64,000 nucleotides of DNA from Peribacillus frigoritolerans (GCF_001636405.1 NZ_KV440950.1:4692778-4756777); one strand, 5' to 3'. Positions 27,757 through 37,077 are shown, counted from the stretch's first letter. Program-made: numbers and translations. The notes: generated by a model not told the origin, from the sequence alone.

Positions 27757-28611
27757 TTAACTTTTTGCCAACCCCAGCATAATCCCAGCTATGATGATCA
27801 AGATAATCCCAATTACGATTCCAATTAGTTGGCGCTTCGTTTTCTTTTCACGTAAAATGAAGATCCCGCCAAGGGTTGAGATGACTATGCCCATCTGCGA
27901 AAGTGAAAAACTAGTGGCCACTCCCACACGTGGCTGGGAAATGAATAAAAACATGTTCCCTGCAGCCCATATCAATCCCGGAATGATATTGCGAATCGTA
28001 TATTTGTTAAACGGTTTATGCTTAAAAGTCAATAACAGACCGCCTATCACCATCCCAATCGCTTGAGGGAACAACGCTGACCACCCGTCAACATCAAAAA
28101 GACGGGCCACGACCACATAAACCAAATAACCGAATGTCGAGATGAGGAGAATAACAATTCCTTTCTTCAAGTTTCCCGACTTGCCCTCTTTCGATTCTTT
28201 ATCTTCCAAGGAGGTCAAGATGATTCCTATAATAATGAAGATCAATGCCAAAACGCCTAAAATAATCGCTTTCATTGTAGACCATTCGTTAAAAACTATG
28301 ACCCCGAATAAAGTGGTTGAAATGAGCTGCAATCCTGTTGAAATCGGCATTGTTTTAGAAACTCCCATTAAATCAATGCTCTTAAGCTGATTAGCTTGTC
28401 CAACGGCCCAAAACAATCCAGATACGACTCCGACTCCAAACACTAGAAGTGACAGCTTAATATCGGCAAAAATATAAACACCAATAGAAAAAATCAAGGC
28501 GCCAATCGTTGTACCTAGTGTTTGACTATAGGGTCCACCCCCGAGTTTCACATTAAATAAAACGATGCTTCCCCAGAATAATGCCGGCAAGAGAGCTAAT
28601 AGTATATCCAT
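27757..28611 (-). CDS. glcU: Glucose uptake protein GlcU (GRP family)
   Basis: The 284-residue protein has about ten membrane helices and belongs to the GRP sugar transporter family. Landmarks are LLPALFWGSIVLFNVKLGGG near residues 7-26 and ATSFSLSQMGIVISTLGGI near 238-256. It imports glucose, probably by proton symport. It directly precedes gdh, so imported glucose can be oxidised at once; in B. subtilis the pair is forespore-expressed. A CATATTA at 28677-28671 upstream could be a forespore -10, but the matching -35 is poor. The start is at 28611 after TATGGGGGT. Confidence 0.93.
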   Translation of the reverse strand: MDILLALLPALFWGSIVLFNVKLGGGPYSQTLGTTIGALIFSIGVYIFADIKLSLLVFGVGVVSGLFWAVGQANQLKSIDLMGVSKTMPISTGLQLISTTLFGVIVFNEWSTMKAIILGVLALIFIIIGIILTSLEDKESKEGKSGNLKKGIVILLISTFGYLVYVVVARLFDVDGWSALFPQAIGMVIGGLLLTFKHKPFNKYTIRNIIPGLIWAAGNMFLFISQPRVGVATSFSLSQMGIVISTLGGIFILREKKTKRQLIGIVIGIILIIIAGIMLGLAKS

Positions 28612-28743
28612 TTTCAACCCCCATATATGTAAGTACAAAACTAAGCAGGATATTTCATTTTGTATTCTTTTAATATGTTCGCATTATTTGAAATGACCCT
28701 TGGTAATTTTATGAAGTGTTTCACTAAAAAATTGTTCAACACG

Positions 28744-28769
28744 AAAAGGGCTGCAGAAGCAGCCCTTAT
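28744..28769 (-). terminator. Terminator of the amine oxidase operon
   Basis: AAGGGCTGC pairs with GCAGCCCTT; read leftwards it is followed by TTCG and T-rich sequence. It lies 27 bases past the membrane-protein stop. Confidence 0.75.
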
Positions 28770-28795
28770 GGATGTTATTGATATTCTTGCAACAG

Positions 28796-29371
28796 CTACC
28801 CGCCATGTTGATGATGTTGCATGTCCATTTCCGAATCTCCACCAACCTTGAAATAATCACGTTCCCAAACAGCCGACGTTCCGATAATGATGATGGAGAA
28901 CATGAGGGTCAGACAGAAAGGAGCAAACCCCCTCCCACTTTTTGTCTCTTTTACATCCTCTCTTTTTATATAAAAAGTCACAAAGAATATACTGCAAAGG
29001 TAAATCAGATCCATCGAAACGAGCATGTAAGTTTGTGAATCAAGAGGCAGCATGACCCCAAGCATGGCTCCCATCATTGCCCCCATCAGGGTTGTTGACA
29101 GAGACTCCATAACCGCTGTCAGACCGAATGGTTTTCCGATGATGAAGCCTGCCACTGCACATATTGCGATGGCTAGAACGGTTAAAACCGCCAGCTTGCC
29201 GGGCATCAGGAATGACAGCATTAAACTTAAGGTTAAACTTGTCGTCATGCTTAACATCATGACCATGCATTTACCAAGGCTAACACCAATATGATCTTTT
29301 TTCAGATGGGCTTTTTTAGAAAAGTAAATTGTATAAGCCACGACTATCATAAAACTGGTCAGCAGCAGCAT
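28796..29371 (-). CDS. Met/His-rich membrane protein downstream of copper amine oxidase
   Basis: I do not recognise a named family with certainty. The 191-residue protein has about six membrane helices, two of them strongly methionine-rich (KCMVMMLSMTTSLTLSLML and LMGAMMGAMLGVML), and ends in MDMQHHQHGG. Met clusters in helices plus a His tail are typical of copper handling. It starts at 29371 after AAGGGGG, 48 bases past the amine oxidase stop, with the next terminator after it, so both are in one transcript. My inference is copper supply to, or membrane support of, the oxidase. Another reading is a general stress membrane protein with a coincidental tail. Confidence 0.7.
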   Translation of the reverse strand: MLLLTSFMIVVAYTIYFSKKAHLKKDHIGVSLGKCMVMMLSMTTSLTLSLMLSFLMPGKLAVLTVLAIAICAVAGFIIGKPFGLTAVMESLSTTLMGAMMGAMLGVMLPLDSQTYMLVSMDLIYLCSIFFVTFYIKREDVKETKSGRGFAPFCLTLMFSIIIIGTSAVWERDYFKVGGDSEMDMQHHQHGG

Positions 29372-29419
29372 TCGATTCGTTTCCCCCTTTTCGAGCAATA
29401 TTTAGTGAAACGACTGATT

Positions 29420-31372
29420 TTAATGACAGGATGAATGACCGTCCATCTGGCAAGCTGAATTCTTTGTTTTTGATGGTGGCACGTCAAGAGCTGGATTCCG
29501 ATTGAAAAAGCCCGTCGGTTTTAAAATGAAGCTAATATAAGCGGTCGGCATGACTGGCCAATCTTCAGGTCGTGTTATATGATGGTGTCCCATGTTATAC
29601 CAGACCACAACATCTTCATTTTCAATGGAGCGATCGGCTTTTACCCAATCTTCCAACCCTTCTCCCCCTGCATGTTGATTTGGGTATCGCCCTGAAGCAA
29701 ACTGTTCTTCAGGATCGAATGGCGTCACCCAAAAATGGTGTTTTAAAAATCCAGCCCGTTTTAATAAAGGCGAATCATCATGGGCGAACGGGAAACAATT
29801 CTCCCCAGCAAACAATTTATAACCAACCGGTTCCCCCAATATATTCTTTTTTGAGGGATTGACGATCTTCCAGAAGCGCGCAGTACGCAAATCAAGGTCC
29901 CGGACAGCCTCGAATTCATTTTTAAGCAAAGTAGAAACCGGATAGAAACCATTTCCATATGGGTTGTCCGGTCCCTTTTCCATGCTTTTTGTATTGACTT
30001 CATAAACTGAATTATTCATTCCATCAACCATCATATCAAGCCTCATATTAAAGAAATGCTGGTGATGTGCAGCAAATAATTGAGGTGCGACCAGATTGCC
30101 ATGCAGGTGTTTCCGGTCAGGTTCGATGGCTTGTGTATGCAATATGCCTGTCAATTTCACTTCAAACTGTATCGTCCCATCCTGAAAGAAATACCAATAA
30201 AAACCGTATTCGTAATTTCCAACAGTCGAAATGCTCGATAAGACCAATCTTCTTGAACGGCGGACTTCAACATGACCTGTCCTCCAATCCGTATGTTTCC
30301 ACCCAATTCCAAAATCCTCCTCATGCAGACAAATTGCATTTTTAATTTGAATTACATTCCCTTTACTATCCACCAGGTTCGCGTCAAAGTACTTGATCTC
30401 ACCTAGGCAGTCACACCCAAGTTCAAGTGAATTCGCCAACATGCCAATGCCGTATTCCCCTGCATCAAAAGCATTGTTCCTGTTAACCGGATCAGTCGGA
30501 TCACCATAAGGCACCACCATCTCGGATAAAGAAGCTCTATACAGGATTGGCCGCTGCACTCCATCATCATTGTAACTGACCGTATGAAGGACAAGACCCT
30601 CACGGGAGTTGAAACCAAAGCGGATATTCCATTTTTGCCAATCGATCACATGTCCTTCCGTCGTGAAACTTGGTCCTTTTGGCTGAACTATTTCCAAAGG
30701 CTTAACATCCTGCCTCATGTCACCTACTTGATCGGGTGTATAATTTCCATCAAGCGGCGGAAATGGTATGACACCTTTATCCACAATCTTGATGACTTCC
30801 ATCTTATTTAAATCGACAAGGACAAATAATCCTGAAATGGGACGTGCATAACCATTATCATATAATGATGTACGGTAATAACATAATGCCCTGACGATTC
30901 GTACATCCACTTCCTCTTCAATTCCAAAATTTCCTGCTGACCATGGATCGACCATGATATTGTCCATATCCTTAAGCCCTCTTTTGGCAAAGGCTTTTAT
31001 CATCTCAGGGTGGCTTTTCACGACTTCCTGACACTCCATGAATTCATCAGCCATTATCGATGGCTGCACTCCAGGAATCAGTTTCCATGACGTTATACTG
31101 CCTTTCGTTAAGGAAACTACAGCCTCATATGTTTTTCCCTCTTGATTATGAAGAATGATACAGAATGCTTCTCTCTTGATTTGTTCATCATCACGATAAT
31201 CCAGAACAATGGATTTTGCAGGTTCCAGTAAGCTGATGTTAGCGAAGCGGTAATGGTCATCCAATCCTTTATCACGTTTTAAAATCTGGACCGTAAGTTT
31301 AAGTTCTTCTGCCGTTAATGGATCAAGCGGGTGATTTTCCCTCGTTACTTTCACGATAGAAGTTTTTTCCAT
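29420..31372 (-). CDS. tynA: Primary-amine (copper/TPQ) oxidase
   Basis: The 650-residue protein is full length for a copper amine oxidase. The topaquinone precursor is Tyr387 in the consensus VGNYEYG, the catalytic base Asp303 lies in NAFDAGEYG, and copper ligands are the HxH pair at 437/439 (HHQHFFNMRLDM) and a later His in MGHHHITRPEDWP. It oxidises primary amines such as tyramine or phenylethylamine to aldehydes with H2O2 and ammonia. No signal peptide is seen. The final 17 residues (NSACQMDGHSSCH region) form an unusual Cys/Met/His-rich tail. The upstream aldehyde dehydrogenase would take the product. Confidence 0.95.
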   Translation of the reverse strand: MEKTSIVKVTRENHPLDPLTAEELKLTVQILKRDKGLDDHYRFANISLLEPAKSIVLDYRDDEQIKREAFCIILHNQEGKTYEAVVSLTKGSITSWKLIPGVQPSIMADEFMECQEVVKSHPEMIKAFAKRGLKDMDNIMVDPWSAGNFGIEEEVDVRIVRALCYYRTSLYDNGYARPISGLFVLVDLNKMEVIKIVDKGVIPFPPLDGNYTPDQVGDMRQDVKPLEIVQPKGPSFTTEGHVIDWQKWNIRFGFNSREGLVLHTVSYNDDGVQRPILYRASLSEMVVPYGDPTDPVNRNNAFDAGEYGIGMLANSLELGCDCLGEIKYFDANLVDSKGNVIQIKNAICLHEEDFGIGWKHTDWRTGHVEVRRSRRLVLSSISTVGNYEYGFYWYFFQDGTIQFEVKLTGILHTQAIEPDRKHLHGNLVAPQLFAAHHQHFFNMRLDMMVDGMNNSVYEVNTKSMEKGPDNPYGNGFYPVSTLLKNEFEAVRDLDLRTARFWKIVNPSKKNILGEPVGYKLFAGENCFPFAHDDSPLLKRAGFLKHHFWVTPFDPEEQFASGRYPNQHAGGEGLEDWVKADRSIENEDVVVWYNMGHHHITRPEDWPVMPTAYISFILKPTGFFNRNPALDVPPSKTKNSACQMDGHSSCH

Positions 31373-31633
31373 CTCAACCTCTCCCTTTTAGGTAAAATAT
31401 CATTCTATCCATTAAGTAAACTTCCCCTCGAAGTGCCTCGTGCATAAAGTGCAAAATTTTATTTGCCTACCTCATCATCTTTCCCGGAAACTGATGTTGA
31501 CTCTTTGACCCAACAATATTCAATATGTTGAAGATAGCCAATATCAGTAAACACATCCCACTCATACCGATTTATCAAGCGGATAGCTGGAATTCAACTC
31601 AATCAAGCTGCCCATTAGGGCGCGTCCCTGCCC

Positions 31634-33109
31634 TTAAACTCCATACCAGTTCAAGCCCTGCTCATTCAAATCGATCCACACATTTTTTGTTTCCGTGTAC
31701 ATATCCATCGCTTGGATACCCAGTTCCCTTCCGAAACCGCTTTGCTTTCTGCCGCCAAAAGGTGCTGCACTATCAAGCATGCTAAACGTGTTCACATATA
31801 CCGTCCCCGCTTTTAACCCCCTTACCATCCGGTGCGCCCGTTTTAAATCATTGGTCCATAAACCTGAAGCCAATCCATACAAGCTGTCATTTGCCTTGTT
31901 CAATGCATCCTCTTCATCTTTGAACTTGATAACCGACAAAACCGGCCCAAAAATTTCTTCGCGGGCAATTGTCATTTCATTGGTAACGTTCTCAAAAACA
32001 GTGGGCGTGAAGAAATAGCCATTTCCTGCCTCCGTGTTTCTTTCTCCTCCCATGACAAGATTAGCTCCCTGTTCCAGACCGGCCGCTACATATTGTTGAA
32101 TTTTGTCAAGTTGCTGCAAGGAAACCTGCGGTCCCATTTGGGTCGTATGGTCTAAGGGATTCCCTACACGGATGGATCGTGCTTTCTTCACGAATGATTC
32201 CATGAATCGATCATATATGCTTTCCTGCACAAGAAGTCTTGTACCCGAGGCGCATACTTGACCTTGTGCGAAGAAGATACCAAACATGGATCCATTCACT
32301 GCATTATCAATTGAAGCATCATCAAAAACTATATTTGGTGATTTCCCCCCTAATTCAAGGCTAATTGGTTTTAAGTTCTTACTTGCTGCCTGCATGATTA
32401 GGCGGCCAGTATTCGTTGAACCCGTAAAAGCGATTTTATCGACGTCAGGATGGGAGGAGAGGGCATCACCCGCTATCTTCCCGTATCCCGGAATGACATT
32501 GATGACTCCATCTGGAATTCCGACTTCTTGAAAGATTTTAACCAATTCCAGAATGCTTACAGGAGTTTGCTCAGCTGGTTTTATCACAATCGTATTGCCT
32601 GCCGCTAAAGCAGGGGCAAGCTTCCACATCGTCAGCATAAGCGGAAAGTTCCAAGGCACTATGGCCCCTATGACACCGATTGGCTCCTTCAAAGTAAAAT
32701 TGAACCGGTTATTGGGAGAGGCAAGGGTACTTCCCTGGACTTTATTGGCTAATCCCGCATAAAATTCGAGTACATCTATCATGGCTGGCATCGCAATGAA
32801 TTTTGTTTCATTGATTGGCAGCCCGTTATCTTGTGATTCGACTTCGGCGAGCATATCGGCTTTCTCCCACAGTGCCTGTGCGACTTTATTCAATAACCTC
32901 CCTCTATCCCCCGGTGCCATTTCAGCCCACGGGCCTGATTCAAACGCCCTTCGTGCAGCTTTTACCGCTAAATCAACATCTTCCGGACCTGCCTCGGCAA
33001 CTATAGCATTCACTTCATCAGTTGCAGGATTAAATGATTCAAATGTTCTTCCAGATATTGAATCAACCCATCTCCCATCAATGAACAATCGATAGTTTTT
33101 CCCCATCAT
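31634..33109 (-). CDS. NAD(P)-dependent aldehyde dehydrogenase
   Basis: The 491-residue protein has the usual ALDH length and signatures: PWNFPLMLTMWKLAPALAAG near residue 152, FTGSTNTGR near 230, the general-base LELGGKSPN near 254 and the nucleophile in FFAQGQVCASG near 287. GGRKQSGFGRE lies near the C-terminus. Placed 260 bases upstream of the amine oxidase on the same strand and downstream of an AraC-type regulator, it probably oxidises aryl- or alkyl-acetaldehydes released by the oxidase. It begins with two ATG codons after AAAGGGG. Confidence 0.94.
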   Translation of the reverse strand: MMGKNYRLFIDGRWVDSISGRTFESFNPATDEVNAIVAEAGPEDVDLAVKAARRAFESGPWAEMAPGDRGRLLNKVAQALWEKADMLAEVESQDNGLPINETKFIAMPAMIDVLEFYAGLANKVQGSTLASPNNRFNFTLKEPIGVIGAIVPWNFPLMLTMWKLAPALAAGNTIVIKPAEQTPVSILELVKIFQEVGIPDGVINVIPGYGKIAGDALSSHPDVDKIAFTGSTNTGRLIMQAASKNLKPISLELGGKSPNIVFDDASIDNAVNGSMFGIFFAQGQVCASGTRLLVQESIYDRFMESFVKKARSIRVGNPLDHTTQMGPQVSLQQLDKIQQYVAAGLEQGANLVMGGERNTEAGNGYFFTPTVFENVTNEMTIAREEIFGPVLSVIKFKDEEDALNKANDSLYGLASGLWTNDLKRAHRMVRGLKAGTVYVNTFSMLDSAAPFGGRKQSGFGRELGIQAMDMYTETKNVWIDLNEQGLNWYGV

Positions 33110-33230
33110 CGTTTCCCCTTTCTATTGGACAATCAAAACAACAATCACATATCTATTAACACAATAAGGCTGGGCACTATTTTTTTATTGTAAAAAACGG
33201 AACATTCAGAATATTTTTTATGCATTAAAA

Positions 33231-33270
33231 CCAAAAAAAAGATCCTCGTCACCATGAACGGGATCCTTCA
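33231..33270 (-). terminator. Terminator of the AraC-type regulator gene
   Basis: An imperfect hairpin (GGATCCCGT with ACGAGGATC) read leftwards runs into TTTTTTTTT. Confidence 0.7.
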
Positions 33271-33296
33271 AATGTAATCACTATATAACAAGAACG

Positions 33297-34134
33297 TTAT
33301 ATTGGGTTTGAAAGTTTCTTTGAAACAGCATCGATGAATTCAGTAGGAGTCAGATAACCAAATTTTTTAAATTCATTAATTAAATGTGATTGATCAAAAT
33401 ACCCATTCTCATTAATCACATCCCAAACTGTAAAGACCTGTTTATTCAATAACATATGCAGGGAGTTTTGGAACCTCACTATTTGGCTGAATAATTTGGG
33501 CGGCATCCCTACATGGGCATCGAATTGCTTTCGCAAGTATCTTGTAGAGTATCCGGTCTCAGCAGCTAATTGATTCATATTTACATTTCCTTTAGAAGAA
33601 TATATTTTGTTCAAGGAATATTCTATAATTGCCGGCAAACCGTTACACGTAAAAATATTAATACCTATTTCTTCTTTGAACAGCTTTATTCTTCCATGAA
33701 AATCCCGTTCAGTTATTAACCTTTCCATAATGGTAGGTTCAATTTTTAACATATCAGCTAAAGGGATTTGGCGATCGATTACCTCCTTCATGGAATATTT
33801 AAAATGCTGGGTTTCCTGCTTAGGCATAAACCTCACACCGAAATATTCACAATTAGCCTGAAAGTTTATCGTTTTGTACTTGAGGACAGTCCCGTACACA
33901 TCTGCGGAAGGTCTTTCGGGATCGCAATAAAATAATATGTCGATGCACCCATCCGGAATGACGGACATTGGATTCATTAAATCCCGATTGATTTTAAATT
34001 GATAGAACAATGTAGTGGAATGGTCAGAATTTCTTTGTTTATATTCTATATAATAATCTGATAGAATCTCGAATTCCGGTTGAAATGGAAAATAGTCGAA
34101 GTTATTGAAACCCTGAATGATGCTCAGCTACCAT
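33297..34134 (-). pseudogene. AraC family regulator with an apparent 1-base frameshift
   Basis: The main frame (from about 34116 down to 33297) encodes a protein with an N-terminal sensing domain (VIPDGCIDILFY motif) and a C-terminal AraC helix-turn-helix pair (MNQLAAETGYSTRYLRKQFD, then YFDQSHLINEFKKFGY). Its only internal start candidates (TTG at 34010, or later ATGs) would cut into a coherent sequence upstream that reads GFNNFDYFPFQPEFEIL and continues to YYIEYK. An ATG at 34134 with AAAGGAG before it begins a second frame (MVAEHHSGF) that stops after ten codons. Removing one base of the CCC run at 34111-34113 joins them into 278 codons, a normal length. It may be a true mutation or a sequencing error. 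It lies next to the aldehyde dehydrogenase and is probably its regulator. Confidence 0.72.
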
Positions 34135-34469
34135 CACGCTCCTTTTATATTACACTGTCACCAAAGCCTTTTTACCACTGCAATGGGCTTGCATTTGCCC
34201 CAATTACTACAGTAATCGTTTGGGCTGAGTGGTCATCCGCATCACTACACGGGTCGGAGAGCCGTTCATCAATCTTCCCACCCCTGGCCATTATCAATAT
34301 GAGCGTTGTTTTTATAATTTTCGACAAGTATTTCCAAATCCCTTTTGACTGAAAGATTTAAAACAATACCCAACTTACAGAACTGTGAAAATAAAAAAAG
34401 CAAACCGTAGTCAAGGCTTGCACAGTTTATAGACAAAAGATTTCGGAATGGTCAATACCACAGATGATT
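34135..34469. other. Intergenic stretch upstream of the AraC-type gene
   Basis: About 335 bases with no supported gene; open frames here have no ribosome-binding site. The right edge borders the repeat mosaic. Confidence 0.5.
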
Positions 34470-34530
34470 GCGGGAGGAGACTTGGCAGACTATTGGCGGG
34501 AAGGAACGGATTTCCTGATACTAACTGCAA
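34470..34530 (+). repeat. Family A repeat fragment
   Basis: Contains GGAGACTTGGCAGAC and GGAACGGATTTCCTGATAC, matching the right half of the family A unit at 34749-34868. It is interrupted on its right by the family B element. Confidence 0.75.
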
Positions 34531-34531
34531 C

Positions 34532-34660
34532 GTTGATTTCCACTCCAGGCACTCGCTTTCCGCGGGCGGTCCGTGAGCCTCCTCGGCGCCTATGCGCCTG
34601 CGGGGTCTCACTTGGACACGCTTTTCCCGCAGGAGTCTCGCACCTTACGTTCCAATCAAC
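34532..34660 (+). repeat. Family B intergenic repeat, copy 1
   Basis: A 129-bp GC-rich block bounded by GTTGATT and AATCAAC. The core reads CGCTTTCCGCGGGCGGTCC, then CTCGGCGCC and GCCTGCGGGGTCTC. It matches the copy at 45745-45871. The reverse complement aligns loosely with family A (GAGACCCCGCAGGCGC, then CGAGGAGGCT), so A and B share an ancestor. Confidence 0.88.
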
Positions 34661-34748
34661 TTTGTTTTATAATTCAGATGGAACTGGAATCAAAACTTTT
34701 AAATTAGACTTGGTTATCAATGGTTTTTACTGTTTTATAATCCTTACT

Positions 34749-34868
34749 GGATTGAAGAAATTAGTGGCACTCCCGCGGATAACTGTCTAGCCAAGACACC
34801 ACAGACGCTTTCGGCAAGGAGGCTTGGCAGACTGTTGGCGGGAAGGAACGGATTTCCTGATACCAACT
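34749..34868 (+). repeat. Family A repeat, single divergent copy
   Basis: Begins GGATTGAAGAAATTAGTGG and ends GATACCAACTGAAC. It has the same order of blocks as the 46-kb units, with CTGTCTAGCCAAGACACCA at the centre in place of CTGGCTAGCCGAGACCCC. Confidence 0.85.
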
Positions 34869-34877
34869 GAACTTTTT

Positions 34878-34930
34878 TAAAAAAGAAAAAAATGTAGACA
34901 AATTCGATGAAAATCGAATTTGTCTACATT
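34878..34930 (-). terminator. Terminator of kimA
   Basis: An 18-bp perfect stem (AATGTAGACAAATTCGAT with its complement at 34913-34930) read leftwards is followed by TTTTTTTCTTTTTT. Confidence 0.93.
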
Positions 34931-34952
34931 CTGCTATCTTAAGATATGGAAC

Positions 34953-36779
34953 TTACTTCTTTAAATGATATGGCACTGTCGTAACAACCACATTTCTTTT
35001 ATAAAGTAAGTAAGCGCGAATCAGTAAACTTGATTGGTTATGAAGTATATTGTGCCAGCCCTTCTTCGGAATGAATTGGGGGATGATCACCGTAACTTTA
35101 TAGTTGGATTCACTAGCCTTATGTTCTACTGTATCCACAAATTTAGTTAGTGGCTGAATGATACTTCTGTAATACGAATTCAGTGTAACAAGCCTTACAT
35201 CCGGCTGCCATTTTTTCCATTTTTCTTCGAATTTCTTTTCATCTTCTCTTTCAAAAGCGACATAAACGGCAATGACCTGATGTGCAGATAGAGATTTTGC
35301 ATAATTTAAAGAGTTCTCAACCACATGAGTTATACCCGCAACAGGTACAAGGATGATATTTCCTTCGATTGGTAAGATCGGCTCACATGTTGTAATCCTT
35401 AGTTGGTCTCCAACTGCTTCATAATGCTTTCTAATTCGATGAAAAATTAAAATGATGATAGGTAAAAAAATCAAAACAGGCCAAACCTGAATAAATTTGG
35501 TTAAAAAGAATATCATCGTGACGATAAAGCTAATTATGGCACCAATTGAATTAATGGTTAATTTCAACATCCAGCCTTTTGGCTTTTCGCGAATCCATTT
35601 AACAATCATCCCGGTCTGGGATAACGTAAATGGGATGAATACACCAACCGCATAAAGCGGAATGAGATTTTCCGTATGTCCTTCAAATGCGACTATCAAG
35701 ATGATGGATGCAAGTCCAAGTATGATAATTCCATTGGAATACCCTAATCGGTCCCCTCTGATCGTAAACGCCCTTGGTATGAATTTATCCTTCGCCAGAT
35801 TTACCGCAAGCAAAGGGAAAGCCGAATATCCAGTATTTGCCGCAAGTATCAAGATCAATGCAGTTGTACCTTGAATGAAGAAATACATGAAATTCCGTCC
35901 AAAGATCCCTTCAGCAATCTGGGAGACGACCGTTACCTCTGCGCTAGGAACAATGCTTAAATAATAGGCTAAGAATACGATTCCCGAAAACAAAACAGCT
36001 AGTAAGGAACCCATCGCTACTAATGTTTTCGCAGCATTATTCGGTGCTGGATCTTTAAAGTTCGGGATTGCATTGGAAATCGCTTCGACTCCTGTCAATG
36101 CGGAGCTTCCTGATGCAAATGCTCTTAGCAGTATAAATAAACTGATGCCGGCTACCGGAGTCCCGATTGACGCATGCAATTCCGGTGAGACTACTCCCGT
36201 CAGAATCTTGTAAATCCCAACCCCAATCAAGATGAACAAGGCTAAAACGAATAGGTACACCGGATAGGCCAAGACAGATGCCGATTCCGTAACCCCCCTA
36301 AGGTTCAAGATAGTAAGTAGGATGACGAAAATAATGGCTATGAGGACATTATAATCATGCAGGCCGGGAAAAGCGGACGTGATGGCATCCGTACCAGCGG
36401 AAACACTTACCGCGACAGTTAATATATAATCGACCAATAAGGATCCTCCAGCTATCAACCCTGGATTGACACCTAAATTGTTTTTTGAAACCACATAGGC
36501 TCCCCCGCCATGTGGATAAGCGAAAATGATTTGTCTGTAGGACAAAATCAAAGCGGTTAACAGGATCAATACTCCAATCGCGATAGGGATTGAATACCAG
36601 AATGCCGCAGCACCGACCGTGATCAGGACAATCAATATTTGCTCCGGCCCATATGCAACCGAAGACAATGCATCTGAAGATAATATCGCCAACGCCTTTG
36701 TTTTGTTAAGCTTTTGTTCACCAAGTGCATTTGATTTTAAAGGTCTCCCGATCAAGAACCTCTTTATAGAAGATAACAT
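34953..36779 (-). CDS. kimA: High-affinity potassium importer KimA (YdaO type)
   Basis: The 608-residue protein has an APC-superfamily core of about 12 helices (residues about 30-460) and a cytoplasmic C-terminal domain of about 150 residues, the arrangement of KimA. Landmarks are ILSSDALSSVAYGPEQIL near 33-50 and YPHGGGAYVVSKNNLG near 89-104. KimA imports K+ with protons and is shut off at high c-di-AMP. The 5' leader contains the matching c-di-AMP riboswitch and a terminator, confirming the assignment. The ATG at 36779 is preceded by GGTGGTG; an in-frame TTG precedes it. Confidence 0.95.
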   Translation of the reverse strand: MLSSIKRFLIGRPLKSNALGEQKLNKTKALAILSSDALSSVAYGPEQILIVLITVGAAAFWYSIPIAIGVLILLTALILSYRQIIFAYPHGGGAYVVSKNNLGVNPGLIAGGSLLVDYILTVAVSVSAGTDAITSAFPGLHDYNVLIAIIFVILLTILNLRGVTESASVLAYPVYLFVLALFILIGVGIYKILTGVVSPELHASIGTPVAGISLFILLRAFASGSSALTGVEAISNAIPNFKDPAPNNAAKTLVAMGSLLAVLFSGIVFLAYYLSIVPSAEVTVVSQIAEGIFGRNFMYFFIQGTTALILILAANTGYSAFPLLAVNLAKDKFIPRAFTIRGDRLGYSNGIIILGLASIILIVAFEGHTENLIPLYAVGVFIPFTLSQTGMIVKWIREKPKGWMLKLTINSIGAIISFIVTMIFFLTKFIQVWPVLIFLPIIILIFHRIRKHYEAVGDQLRITTCEPILPIEGNIILVPVAGITHVVENSLNYAKSLSAHQVIAVYVAFEREDEKKFEEKWKKWQPDVRLVTLNSYYRSIIQPLTKFVDTVEHKASESNYKVTVIIPQFIPKKGWHNILHNQSSLLIRAYLLYKRNVVVTTVPYHLKK

Positions 36780-36848
36780 CAAGAATTCACCACCATGTAA
36801 TTTATAAGTTTATATTTCCCAGCTGTCGCAAAAAAAGAGACAGAACAC

Positions 36849-36888
36849 AAAAATGCCTACAAGTCATAGCTAAATAGACCTGTAGACA
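36849..36888 (-). terminator. Riboswitch-controlled terminator in the kimA leader
   Basis: TGTCTACAGGTC pairs with GACTTGTAGGCA (two G-U pairs), followed in the transcript by TTTTT. It lies between the riboswitch and kimA, so ligand binding can stop transcription. Confidence 0.85.
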
Positions 36889-36924
36889 TCAATTTTTTTG
36901 TCTAACAAGCTCCACCTTCCTTCT

Positions 36925-37060
36925 CATATAACGCTTACGAGGTTAGCTGACGGATTCGGACCTAAGAGTAGCCCTACCTTTTAAAGGATTCACCCCTTGG
37001 ATTGTTAAAGACAATCATAATAACGGGTCCCCCGCACCATAAGGTTTAAGCGATTTAGAA
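36925..37060 (-). ncRNA. c-di-AMP riboswitch (ydaO-yuaA leader)
   Basis: On the minus strand the leader reads AATCGCTTAAACCTTATGG, GCGGGGGACCCG, GGGGTGAATCC, AGGTAGGGCTACTC, TCCGAATCCGTCAGCTAACC and CTCGTAAGCG in order. These are the conserved blocks of the ydaO-type riboswitch, with the 5' CGCTTA pairing with the 3' TAAGCG. Binding of c-di-AMP favours the downstream terminator and lowers KimA. Identification is by recalled consensus and by the gene it controls. Confidence 0.95.
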
Positions 37061-37077
37061 ATATGAAACTGTTGATT

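Noticed and set aside
28660-28700. SigG promoter for glcU-gdh
   Set aside because: CATATTA could be a -10, but no -35 of the SigG type lies at 16-18 bases; forespore control is left as background knowledge only.
34080-34352. 90-codon plus-strand frame
   Set aside because: It opposes the 5' part of the frameshifted AraC gene, has no ribosome-binding site and no family features.
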